DNA of 44,081 bases from Bacteroidaceae bacterium (GTDB lineage Bacteria > Bacteroidota > Bacteroidia > Bacteroidales > Bacteroidaceae), in the NCBI GenBank assembly GCA_017646665.1, contig JAGCMB010000024.1, forward strand, positions 1 through 44,081, read 5' to 3'. Shown here one piece after another: positions 37,098 to 44,081 of this stretch (positions are counted from its first letter, which is position 1; each line of letters begins with the position of its first letter). A program made the translations under genes and the position numbers. The notes under the pieces were generated by a model, which saw nothing but the letters and a program-made list of their open reading frames with translations, searched no databases and was not told where the DNA came from.

Positions 37098-40000
37098 ATG
37101 AAGCACAATTACATTAAACGCCTGTTTACAGCACTGTTGCTATTGTGTAGCACTGTTGCTATGGCCCATGACTTTGAGACGGATGGTATCTATTACACAA
37201 TCACCGATGCTGCAAACAAAACTGTGGCAGTAAGTTACAAAGGCGATGATTATATTTCATACTCCCAAGAATACTCCGGAAGTGTGGTAATACCTAAAAT
37301 TGTTTGTAACCGTGCTGATGGTGTTTATTATGGCGTCACCAGCATCGGAGACGATGCGTTCCGTGGTTGCGGTGGCCTTACAAGTATTACCATTCCTGGC
37401 AGTGTTACAAGCATTGGAGATAAGGCGTTCTCACACTGCAGTGCCCTTACCAGTGTTACCATTCCGGGCAGCGTTACAAGCATCGGAGATGATGCGTTCT
37501 CATACTGCAGTGCCCTTACCAGTGTTACCATTCCGGGCAGCGTCACAAGCATTGGAAACTATGCGTTCTCATACTGCAGCGCCCTTACCAGTGTTACCAT
37601 TCCGAGCAGCGTCACAAGCATTGGAGATGGGGCGTTCCGGAGATGCGGCCTTACAAGTGTTACCATTCCTGGCAGTGTTACAAGCATCGGAGATGAGGCG
37701 TTCGCTGAATGCTCCAGGCTAACAAGTGTTGGAATCCCTAATAGCGTCACAAACATTGGGTCCTATGCGTTCTATGCTTGCGGCGGCCTTACAAGTATTA
37801 CCATTCCTGGCAGTGTTACAAGCATCGGAGATGATGCGTTCAGTAGATGCGGCCTTACAAGTATTACCATTCCTGGCAGTGTCACAAGCATTGGAAACTA
37901 TGCGTTCTCATACTGCAGTGCCCTTACCAGTGTTACCATTCCTGGCAGCGTCACAACCATTGGATCCAATGTGTTCAGTAGTTGCAGCGCCCTTACAAAT
38001 GTGACAATCGGTGATGGCGTCACAAGCATTGGAAACTATGCGTTCTCATACTGCAGTGCCCTTACCAGTGTTACCATTCCGAGCAGCGTCACAAGCATTG
38101 GAAAATGGGCGTTCGCTAGCTGCTCCGGGCTAACAAGTGTTGGAATCCCTAATAGCGTCACAAGCATTGGAACGGCTGCGTTTGATGAATGCACAGCTCT
38201 AAAAGCAGTAATAAATTTTTCTAATTTGAGTATTACAAAAGGCTCAGAAGAGAATGGTATGGTCGCATATTATGCCGATAAAGTAATAAATCTTCCTGAT
38301 GGCTCAATAGAAGGGGAGTTTGTATTTAGAAATATTGACAATGTAAATGTTTTGGCGGCATATTTTGGCAATGAAACAAATATAGTGCTACCCGATAATT
38401 ATAAAGGTGAAAATTATATTATTGGAAATACGGTGTTTAAGGGTTGCTCCGCCATTACAAGTGTTACCATTCCGGGCTGTGTCACAAGTATTGAAAATAA
38501 TGCGTTCGACAACTGTACATCGTTAAAGGATTTGCGTATTGAAGATGGAACTGAGGCATTGACATTAGGATATCAATTCAATAAATACAGTTCCAGTGAA
38601 GGTCTATTCTATGACTGTCCTTTGCAGACATTGTACTTGGGACGTAATTTGTCGTATCAAGCAGATTATCTTCCTTTCGCCGGTAAATCGACCTTAACAG
38701 GCGTAACCATCGGTAATTGTGTCACAAGCATTGGAGCAGGTGTATTCAAAGATTGCTCCGGGCTAACGGCAGTATATATCAGTGACCTTGCTGCGTGGTG
38801 TGGAATTAATTTTGGTAATTTTAGTGCCAATCCTTTATATTATGCTCACAAGCTATATTTAAATGGAAATTTAGTCAAAAATCTTAATATTCCGGAGGGC
38901 GTTACAAGAATTGGATACTGTGCGTTCTATGGATGCTCCGCTATTACAAGTGTTACCATTCCAGGTAGCGTAACAACCATTGAAACCTATGCGTTCGATG
39001 GTTGCTCAGGACTAACAAGTGTTACCATCGGTAATGGTGTCACAAGCATTGGGACAGGTGTGTTTGGTGGCTGCTCCGGCCTTACAAGTATTAGCATCCC
39101 GGGCTCTGTTACAAGCATTGGATATGGGGCGTTCTCTGGATGCACACGGATTAAAGAGGTTCATATAAATGACCTCGCGGCTTGGTGTGGAATTTCTTTT
39201 GGTCCCGCTTCCAATCCCTGTATTCATTCTGCAGCGAACCTCTATTTGAATGGAGAATTGGTCACGAATCTTAATATCCCAATGGGTGTCACAAGTCTTG
39301 GAAATAATGCGTTTAAAGGTTGCTCTGCCATTACAAGTGTTACCATCCCGAGTAGCCTAACAAGCATTGGAGAGACTGTATTTAGTGACTGCTCCGGCCT
39401 TACAAGCATTAGCATTCCGGGCTCTGTTACAAGCATTGGAAATGGCGTATTTGACAATTGTACATCGTTAAAGGATTTGCGCATTGAAGATGGAAATGAG
39501 GTTTTGACATTAGGTAAAAATACCAAATCCGGTAAAGGTCTATTCTATGACAGTCCTTTAAATACATTGTACCTGGGACGTAATTTGTCGTATCAAGCAG
39601 GTTATCTTCCTTTCTCCGGTAATTCGACTTTAGCAAGCGTAACCATCGGCGACTGTGTCACAAGCATTGGAGCCGATGCTTTCAAAGGTTGCTCAGGGCT
39701 AACAGCTGTATATATCAGTGACCTTGCTGCGTGGTGCGGAATTGATTTTGGCAATTTTGATGCCAATCCGTTATCTTGTGCACACAATTTATATTTGAAT
39801 GAAGAATTAGTCACAAATCTTAATATTCCGGATGGCGTTACAAGCATTAAAGAGAGTCTGTTTGAGGATTGCACCAGCCTTGTAAGCGTTGAAATTCCGG
39901 GCAGCGTTACAAACATTGGAAATCGTGCGTTCTCTGATTGTCCCGGGCTTGCAAATGTGATAATCAGCGACGGTATCACAAGCATAGGAGAGGGTGCGTT

Positions 40001-40805
40001 CTTTAATTGCACCGGGCTTGAAAGCGTGTATATTTGGAGTGAAACACCTCCAACTTTAGGCATGTATGCTTTCTATGACGTTCCAACTACAGTTACACTT
40101 TACGTGCCCAGTGGTACGAAGAATACTTATTCTGTAGCAGATGGTTGGAGTGATTTTGCAAATATTGTGGAGATGCCAGGAGATTTTGAACTTGTAGTTA
40201 CTGCAGCCGGATACGCAACACTCTATCTGGATTATGCAGTTGAAATCCCCGATGGAGTTGAGGTTTACACAGCTAATGCAGTGGATGGTGACCGATTGAA
40301 GATGCTGCCTGTTGAGGGTGCAATCCCTGCAAATACGGGTGTAATAGTAAAGGCTGATGCGAGTACATATACATTCAACGTTGTTGATTACAGTGTTCCT
40401 GCAATAGAGAGCAATCTTTTCCGTGGTAGCGTTGAAAATGAGAATGTCAAACTCCTTTCAGGTCAGGTTGCTTACGTTCTTTCAATGGTGAATGGTGAGG
40501 TTGGAATGTACCGCGCCGAACTGAAAGACGGAGCCTTCCTTAACAACGCAAACAAAGCCTATCTGTTGTTGGGTGGCAATAACGTGGGAGTACATGACAA
40601 GGAATTCGATACTTCCACCGGCGGACAGTTGAGCAACGGCTACCGCTTCGACTTCGGTGGCATCACAGGTATAAGCGAGGTGAGTGATGAAGTGAAAGGT
40701 GAAAACGGAGAGGTGAAAACTGTTTACGATTTGCAGGGCCGCAAGGTTGAGAACCCTTCAAACGGCATTTACATTGTCAATGGTAGGAAGGTTTATGAAA
40801 AATAA
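37098..40805 (+). CDS. Large secreted BspA-type leucine-rich repeat (LRR_5) surface protein
   Basis: 1235 residues. Signal peptide 1-23 ('LLCSTVAMAH'). From about residue 80 to 1010 it is made of 22-23-residue LRR_5 units of the form 'TSIGxxAFxxCSxLTSVTIPxSV'. The first block (37335-38200) has 13 units in a row; later blocks are interrupted by longer modules ('YISDLAAWCGI', 'GLFYD.PL.TLYLGRNLSYQ') that recur at 945-bp distance. About 1020-1190 is a beta-rich module common in Prevotella-like proteins ('AAGYATLYLDYAVEIP'). The C-terminus 'YDLQGRKV..GIYIVNGRKVYEK' matches the tail of the 8398-11916 protease, suggesting the same export route. BspA-like proteins bind host proteins or other bacteria; the target here is unknown. 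Confidence 0.92.
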   Translation: MKHNYIKRLFTALLLLCSTVAMAHDFETDGIYYTITDAANKTVAVSYKGDDYISYSQEYSGSVVIPKIVCNRADGVYYGVTSIGDDAFRGCGGLTSITIPGSVTSIGDKAFSHCSALTSVTIPGSVTSIGDDAFSYCSALTSVTIPGSVTSIGNYAFSYCSALTSVTIPSSVTSIGDGAFRRCGLTSVTIPGSVTSIGDEAFAECSRLTSVGIPNSVTNIGSYAFYACGGLTSITIPGSVTSIGDDAFSRCGLTSITIPGSVTSIGNYAFSYCSALTSVTIPGSVTTIGSNVFSSCSALTNVTIGDGVTSIGNYAFSYCSALTSVTIPSSVTSIGKWAFASCSGLTSVGIPNSVTSIGTAAFDECTALKAVINFSNLSITKGSEENGMVAYYADKVINLPDGSIEGEFVFRNIDNVNVLAAYFGNETNIVLPDNYKGENYIIGNTVFKGCSAITSVTIPGCVTSIENNAFDNCTSLKDLRIEDGTEALTLGYQFNKYSSSEGLFYDCPLQTLYLGRNLSYQADYLPFAGKSTLTGVTIGNCVTSIGAGVFKDCSGLTAVYISDLAAWCGINFGNFSANPLYYAHKLYLNGNLVKNLNIPEGVTRIGYCAFYGCSAITSVTIPGSVTTIETYAFDGCSGLTSVTIGNGVTSIGTGVFGGCSGLTSISIPGSVTSIGYGAFSGCTRIKEVHINDLAAWCGISFGPASNPCIHSAANLYLNGELVTNLNIPMGVTSLGNNAFKGCSAITSVTIPSSLTSIGETVFSDCSGLTSISIPGSVTSIGNGVFDNCTSLKDLRIEDGNEVLTLGKNTKSGKGLFYDSPLNTLYLGRNLSYQAGYLPFSGNSTLASVTIGDCVTSIGADAFKGCSGLTAVYISDLAAWCGIDFGNFDANPLSCAHNLYLNEELVTNLNIPDGVTSIKESLFEDCTSLVSVEIPGSVTNIGNRAFSDCPGLANVIISDGITSIGEGAFFNCTGLESVYIWSETPPTLGMYAFYDVPTTVTLYVPSGTKNTYSVADGWSDFANIVEMPGDFELVVTAAGYATLYLDYAVEIPDGVEVYTANAVDGDRLKMLPVEGAIPANTGVIVKADASTYTFNVVDYSVPAIESNLFRGSVENENVKLLSGQVAYVLSMVNGEVGMYRAELKDGAFLNNANKAYLLLGGNNVGVHDKEFDTSTGGQLSNGYRFDFGGITGISEVSDEVKGENGEVKTVYDLQGRKVENPSNGIYIVNGRKVYEK
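37335..38200 (+). repeat. Tandem 66-69-bp repeats inside the LRR_5 gene
   Basis: Thirteen units of 69 (sometimes 66) bp. Some stretches are almost identical over ~75 bp, e.g. from 37554 and 38031 (477 bp apart), with another near copy from 37893. Such identity allows unit loss or gain by recombination. Confidence 0.85.
38514..39810 (+). repeat. 945-bp super-repeat in the LRR_5 gene
   Basis: A module starting TGTACATCGTTAAAGGATTT occurs at 38514 and 39459 (945 bp, 315 codons) and continues ~350 bp with high similarity. A third, partial copy of its 'DLAAWCGI' part is near 39165. Confidence 0.8.
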
Positions 40806-40833
40806 GGATTGCAATTAACGAACATGTTAAATT

Positions 40834-41016
40834 TTGATATATGAAAAAAAATATCTGGCACCTGAGACTCTGGAAGTTGAGTTGCTCACAAAGGCATCAT
40901 TGATGAATATTGTTGTAGGCTCAACAACCGGCGCCGGAACCGGTAGTGGCTCAGCAGGAGATGAAGACCCTGAAGTTGCGGGTAAGCACCGTGGTGAATG
41001 GGGAAATCTTTGGTAA
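40834..41016 (+). CDS. Short protein of the 'KKYLAPE...EWGNLW' type; normal start disrupted in an A8 run
   Basis: The readable frame gives 60 residues from a TTG at 40834: 'KKYLAPETLEVELLTKAS', a G/S/T-rich middle and 'HRGEWGNLW' at the end. This layout (K-rich start, 'APE', 'E' stretch, G/D-rich middle, W-rich end) is that of small Bacteroidales peptides found after big surface-protein genes; their function is not known to me. They normally start M-K-K-K-Y. Here the ATG at 40841 is followed by eight A, one short of the nine needed for M-K-K-K-Y-L, so it reads out of frame and stops after 20 codons. Either TTG is used, or the A-run varies or slips, or it is a sequencing error. Confidence 0.6.
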   Translation: MIYEKKYLAPETLEVELLTKASLMNIVVGSTTGAGTGSGSAGDEDPEVAGKHRGEWGNLW

Positions 41017-41033
41017 TTATTAGAAGTAAATTT

Positions 41034-41068
41034 AATAGGCAGGTTCTACATTGTAGAGCCTGCCTATT
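41034..41068. terminator. Bidirectional terminator
   Basis: 16-bp stem (41034-41049 with 41053-41068, one G.U) with a 3-base loop between convergent genes. Confidence 0.8.
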
Positions 41069-41090
41069 GTCTTGTATAGCGTAGCGTTTG

Positions 41091-42167
41091 TTACTTCATC
41101 TTCTCTTCAACCAAGTCCTTCATTGCCTGGCCACGGAGGTCGCGCTTGACGATTTTGCCGTCAGGAGCAAAGAGTATAATTTGAGGAATACCCTGGATTC
41201 CATAAAGTTCGGTTGCATTGTCCTTGTTGTTCTGTGGAACTACAATCTGTGGGTATGTAATGCCCTCCTCTTTGAGAGCAGCCTTGAATGCTGCATCGTC
41301 GTCCCAAACGTTCACGCCAAGTACAGTGAAGTTCTTGTTGCCAAACTTGTTCTGCAGCTCAATGAGGTTAGGAATCTCGCCCTTGCAAGGACCACACCAG
41401 CTTGCCCAGAAATCAACAAGTACATATTTGCCCTTGCCGACATAGTCTGAAAGTTTTGAAGGCTTGCCATCCACTGTGAAGCCAGTGAAATCGACAAACA
41501 TCTTGCCGGCCTGTGTTGCCGATGCTTTCTCATAGTTCTTGCGCAGAGCCTTGATTGATGCAAGCTCACCTGCATACTTTACGGTTGCAATGGCCTTGTC
41601 CAACTCTTCGAGGGTTGGGTAGAACTGACGTGCTGTCATTGAAACAATGAATGCACCCATTATATTGTTCTTGTTGTCGTTTATGCCTTTGCGATAGAGG
41701 TCGTAGAATGCTTTTTCCTCACCGGCGAGTGCGGCATTGATCTCTTCGCGTGACTTGCCTTCGTTCATCATCTTGTCCATTTTGGCGTTGATGGCATTGC
41801 CGGCTTCTGCGATAGTGTTTCCGAATGCAGTGAGCTTGTCGTTGTATCCGCCATTGTCTGTTACGGTTGCAGGACGCGCAGTGAAATCAACAACAGCCTT
41901 TGTACCTGCTGTTGCAAGGACTATTGCCTTGTTACGGCGGTTCTTGTCAATGTTTACCTCAAAAGCTTTCTCGCCACTGATTTTATTCTCGAACTTGAAG
42001 GCACCATCTTTGATTACGCACGAGTCGCAAGCCTTTGCTGTGTTTTGGTCAATGAGGTATGCTTTCTTTCCGTTTGAAGCCTCACCTGTTTTACCTGTAA
42101 TTGTATAGCTCTGTGCACTTGCTGCAAAAGCAAGTACGGCTAAAGCGATAGTTGATAAAATTCTCAT
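41091..42167 (-). CDS. Periplasmic TlpA-like thioredoxin-fold protein with DUF4369-type N-domain
   Basis: Signal peptide 'AVLAFAASAQ' (to ~19). About 20-130: beta-rich domain of the DUF4369 type ('YTITGKTGEASNGKKAYL'). About 130-220: helical linker. 225-358: thioredoxin-fold AhpC/TSA-Redoxin domain with the active site W-C258-G-P-C261 and cis-proline in 'GIQGIPQIIL'. Acts as a disulfide reductase in the periplasm; such proteins are numerous in Bacteroidota and their substrates are mostly undefined. An extra cysteine pair, C47/C50, lies in the N-domain. A minus-strand TATTTTCG at 42214-42207 is a possible promoter box. Convergent with the LRR_5 locus. Confidence 0.9.
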   Translation of the reverse strand: MRILSTIALAVLAFAASAQSYTITGKTGEASNGKKAYLIDQNTAKACDSCVIKDGAFKFENKISGEKAFEVNIDKNRRNKAIVLATAGTKAVVDFTARPATVTDNGGYNDKLTAFGNTIAEAGNAINAKMDKMMNEGKSREEINAALAGEEKAFYDLYRKGINDNKNNIMGAFIVSMTARQFYPTLEELDKAIATVKYAGELASIKALRKNYEKASATQAGKMFVDFTGFTVDGKPSKLSDYVGKGKYVLVDFWASWCGPCKGEIPNLIELQNKFGNKNFTVLGVNVWDDDAAFKAALKEEGITYPQIVVPQNNKDNATELYGIQGIPQIILFAPDGKIVKRDLRGQAMKDLVEEKMK

Positions 42168-42274
42168 ATTTGTATCTTTTAAAAGTTAATATTCAAAAAT
42201 CCTTCGCGAAAATAGTTTAAATAAATTAATTAACGTCGATGTTTACATTATTTAATATATAATGCCTTTTGTTC

Positions 42275-43084
42275 CTATTCAAAAAACAGGGATATTATGC
42301 CAAGATGGCGTCCGTTTTTTCCCATCTGTTGCATTATGACAAATTCTCCCTCGCAGTTCCTGTATGTCGCTGGTTGTTCGAAATAGTCGTGTGAATGTCC
42401 GCCGATGATTATGTCTATACCCGAAGTCTCTTCGGCCAATCGTTCATCGTTATATTCATTCTTTATCTTCCATCCCAAGTGTGAAAGGCATACAATAGCA
42501 TCGCATCCTTTAGCTTTTAGTTCTGCAACACACTTCTTTGCAGCCTCAATGGGTGAACTGAAAGATACTCCTTCGTAATTTTCCTGCGATACAAGTCCTT
42601 TGGGGTCGGGTGACAGGCCAAAAACACCTATTCTTTTTCCACCGCGTTCAATGATGGTGTATGGCTTTACCAACCCCTCGCACACAGTGCCCGTGAAGTC
42701 GTAGTTTGCGCAAAGGACTTCAAATTTTGCCATCTTGAACAGACGTGCCATATTCTCGAGCCCAAAGTCAAATTCGTGGTTGCCTATTGTGCAGGCGTCG
42801 TAGCCCATAGCGTTCATCAATTCTATCTCAGTAGCTCCCCTGAAGCAGTTGTAGTAAAGCGAACCTTGCGAAAAGTCGCCGCCGTCAAAGAGCAGTATAT
42901 TGTCTTTGCCAACCGAGTCGGCAATGCTTTCTATCAGCAAGGCACGGTTTAGTGCACCGGCGCCACCGTTCCTTTCGGGTTCAATGCAACTGTGTGTGTC
43001 GTTTGTGTGTAGTATTGTTATGCTGTTCTGTGCTGTTGCTCCATAACAGATAAACAGTGTCAGTAAAAGAAAAATCCTTTTCAT
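42275..43084 (-). CDS. 5'-nucleotidase/UshA-type metallophosphatase, N-terminal catalytic domain as separate protein
   Basis: Periplasmic hydrolase of nucleotides. Signal peptide 'FICYGATAQN'. Dimetal site residues: D29 and H31 ('LHTNDTH'), D70 ('DGGDF'), N102-H103 ('GNHEFDFG'), 'HLGW' near 203 and 'GGHSHDYF' near 237. 269 residues covers only the catalytic domain; the substrate-binding C-terminal domain is encoded by the gene just upstream, 4 bp apart, so the two act as a split enzyme. Confidence 0.92.
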   Translation of the reverse strand: MKRIFLLLTLFICYGATAQNSITILHTNDTHSCIEPERNGGAGALNRALLIESIADSVGKDNILLFDGGDFSQGSLYYNCFRGATEIELMNAMGYDACTIGNHEFDFGLENMARLFKMAKFEVLCANYDFTGTVCEGLVKPYTIIERGGKRIGVFGLSPDPKGLVSQENYEGVSFSSPIEAAKKCVAELKAKGCDAIVCLSHLGWKIKNEYNDERLAEETSGIDIIIGGHSHDYFEQPATYRNCEGEFVIMQQMGKNGRHLGIISLFFE

Positions 43085-43088
43085 TATC

Positions 43089-43841
43089 TTATTCTTTGAT
43101 TGTTATACGCCCATCGCAGGCCGCGCTTATTTTTTTGCCGTTTGCTGTCTGCTTCTTGATATATTCTACCATCAGGTCGCGCAAAAGATGGTTGGTTACC
43201 ACCAGGTCGCTTCCTTGTGCAAGCGTGGTGAGGTTATCGTTGCCTTGTGACAGATAGTCGAGCGTTGCAATGCGGTATTTGGCCTTGGGCTCTATGGCTT
43301 GTCCGCAAACTGTCGCGTCTATAAGTTCTCCCTTTTTTGTTATGACTAATCTGATGCCGCTTATCGCCTCTCCGCCAGCAGCTGCAATCTCCTTGCAAAG
43401 TTGCATCAATTGTTCGCCTTCCAGTGTCAGGAAAGCCAGTCTGTTCTCAAAAGTGAAAACATTGTATACATCGCCGAATGTGATTGCTCCGGCGGCTATG
43501 TTGCTCCTGAGTCCTCCCTTGTTTGTTATGGCAATGTCAACCTTCTGACAGCTGTGTGTCTGTGCCATTTCCATAAGAGCGTCGGCGGCAAAGTTCATCA
43601 ACGGACTTTCTGGAATGTATTTTTCAAGTGCAACGGCAGCTTCGCCAAGGACGGGGCTTTTGATGCTGTCAATATAGGCCTTGTTGCGCTCTAAGATTGC
43701 ACGTACTTCGTTTGCTCCCTCTTTCTTGCTGATGTTGGTAACCTTTATGTTGCCGGCCTGGATTTTCAGTGTCTGCTCCTTTGGGGTGCACGCCACCGCT
43801 ATTATTGCCAGCAATACAATTGCTCGATATGAGTGTTTCAT
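43089..43841 (-). CDS. 5'-nucleotidase C-terminal (substrate-binding) domain lipoprotein
   Basis: Matches the C-terminal domain of UshA-like nucleotidases: 'ITNKGGLRSNIAAGAITFGD' region, 'VYNVFTFENRLAFLTLEG' and 'YRIATLDYLSQGNDNL' carry the base-stacking and phosphate-near residues. Lipoprotein signal 'LLAIIAVAC' (C18-19), so membrane anchored. The frame is open to 43892, but a full promoter on the minus strand (43893-43862) starts RNA near 43857, which excludes that start; ATG 43841 (250 aa) remains. Operon order C-domain, then catalytic domain. Confidence 0.9.
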   Translation of the reverse strand: MKHSYRAIVLLAIIAVACTPKEQTLKIQAGNIKVTNISKKEGANEVRAILERNKAYIDSIKSPVLGEAAVALEKYIPESPLMNFAADALMEMAQTHSCQKVDIAITNKGGLRSNIAAGAITFGDVYNVFTFENRLAFLTLEGEQLMQLCKEIAAAGGEAISGIRLVITKKGELIDATVCGQAIEPKAKYRIATLDYLSQGNDNLTTLAQGSDLVVTNHLLRDLMVEYIKKQTANGKKISAACDGRITIKE

Positions 43842-43861
43842 AATTGTGATTTTTCTTCTTT

Positions 43862-43893
43862 CAAAGGTAACGTTTATGGCGCATAATAACAAA
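43862..43893 (-). promoter_or_regulatory. Promoter for the split 5'-nucleotidase operon
   Basis: Minus strand TTTG (43893-43890), 20 bases, TACCTTTG (43869-43862): full match at both boxes. It fixes the start at 43841. Confidence 0.7.
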
Positions 43894-43917
43894 CAATCCC
43901 CAAAATAATGGGTAACA

Positions 43918-43949
43918 TTTGTTTAAATGCAAAAAATATCCTATCTTTG
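43918..43949 (+). promoter_or_regulatory. rplS: Promoter for rplS
   Basis: TTTG at 43918-43921, 20 bases, TATCTTTG at 43942-43949: full match. Leader of about 80 bases to the ATG at 44036. Confidence 0.7.
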
Positions 43950-43961
43950 TCCCCGCTTTCG

Positions 43962-44002
43962 GCGTAATCGCTGCCAAGGAAGAGTAACTTGGTATGTTGC
44001 GT
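43962..44002 (+). promoter_or_regulatory. Possible structured leader of rplS
   Basis: Outer pairing GCGTAA (43962-43967) with TTGCGT (43997-44002) and inner pairing GCCAAG (43973-43978) with CTTGGT (43988-43993). A ribosomal-protein leader used for autoregulation is possible but untested. Confidence 0.35.
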
Positions 44003-44035
44003 TTGAATGATTGAACAATTTAACAAATCAAAAAA

Positions 44036-44081
44036 ATGGATTTAATTAAAATTGCTAAAGAAGCATTTGCTACTGATGTAA
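44036..44081 (+). CDS. rplS: 50S ribosomal protein L19, 5' end (partial)
   Basis: The 15 codons visible read 'MDLIKIAKEAFATDV', which fits the L19 N-terminus of Bacteroidales ('MDLIKIAEEAFATG...' in relatives). The gene runs out of the window. The strong promoter upstream and A-rich pre-start region suit a ribosomal protein. Confidence 0.8.
   Translation, partial: MDLIKIAKEAFATDV

Noticed and set aside
37300-38004. Long alternate-frame readings across the LRR_5 repeats ('LPFLAVLQAS' units)
   Set aside because: Regular repeats keep other frames open by periodicity; not evidence for overlapping genes.
37335-38200. CRISPR-like regular repeats
   Set aside because: Repeats are contiguous, in frame and encode LRR_5 units; no unique spacers.

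Overview
The window reads as a chromosomal segment of a Bacteroidales bacterium (Bacteroidota), probably near Prevotellaceae/Bacteroidaceae; I cannot name the genus. Reasons: most intergenic regions carry the Bacteroidota promoter form TTTG-(18-21)-TAnnTTTG rather than E. coli-like boxes; ribosome-binding sites are weak; proteins are typical of the phylum (OstA-like protein, multiple SurA-type isomerases, BspA-type LRR_5 protein, secreted proteins ending in a 'YDLxGRxV..GIYIVxGxKxxxK' tail, DUF4369-thioredoxin proteins, a split 5'-nucleotidase); and the gene order tig-clpP-clpX-recQ and rpmF-era-der is characteristic.

Layout. 1-300: 3' end of a 5S rRNA gene (end of an rRNA operon) followed by decayed tandem copies of the 5S tail plus terminator. 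494-2478: a secreted protein of unknown function and a membrane histidine kinase without a partner. 2629-5688: yceD-rpmF, then era-der (ribosome assembly GTPases), ending in a large bidirectional hairpin. 5864-7374 (minus): mlaF-mlaE lipid transport genes, divergent from lptB (7552). 8398-11916: a 1172-residue secreted subtilisin-type protease. 12101-17768: trigger factor, ClpP, ClpX, RecQ. 17793-26858: guaB followed by an envelope-biogenesis series (three periplasmic isomerase-type proteins, OstA-like protein, a small membrane protein) and mutL. 27119-28270: OmpA-family porin. 28473-28635: two identical tRNA-Val(UAC) genes. 28806-32878: purB, an RluB/RsuA-type pseudouridine synthase and asnS. 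33067-34535: manC and a small 2[4Fe-4S] ferredoxin.

34598-41016 is the accessory part and the most interesting stretch. A minus-strand pair encodes a small unknown protein with a possible DNA-binding N-terminus and a transmembrane Ser/Thr kinase whose outer part is a BspA-type LRR_5 domain. Divergent from it is a 1235-residue secreted LRR_5 protein with near-identical DNA repeats, followed by a short 'APE...EWGNLW' protein whose natural ATG start is out of frame by one A in an A8 run. 41091-43841 (minus): a TlpA-like thioredoxin lipid-envelope protein and the two halves of a split 5'-nucleotidase. The window closes with the start of rplS (L19) behind a strong promoter and a foldable leader.

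Functionally most of the window is housekeeping: translation and ribosome assembly (rRNA, rpmF, era, der, tRNAs, asnS, rplS, pseudouridine synthase), protein quality control (tig, clpPX, PPIases), outer-membrane construction (mla, lptB, OstA, SurA-like, OmpA), nucleotide metabolism (guaB, purB, nucleotidase) and repair (recQ, mutL).
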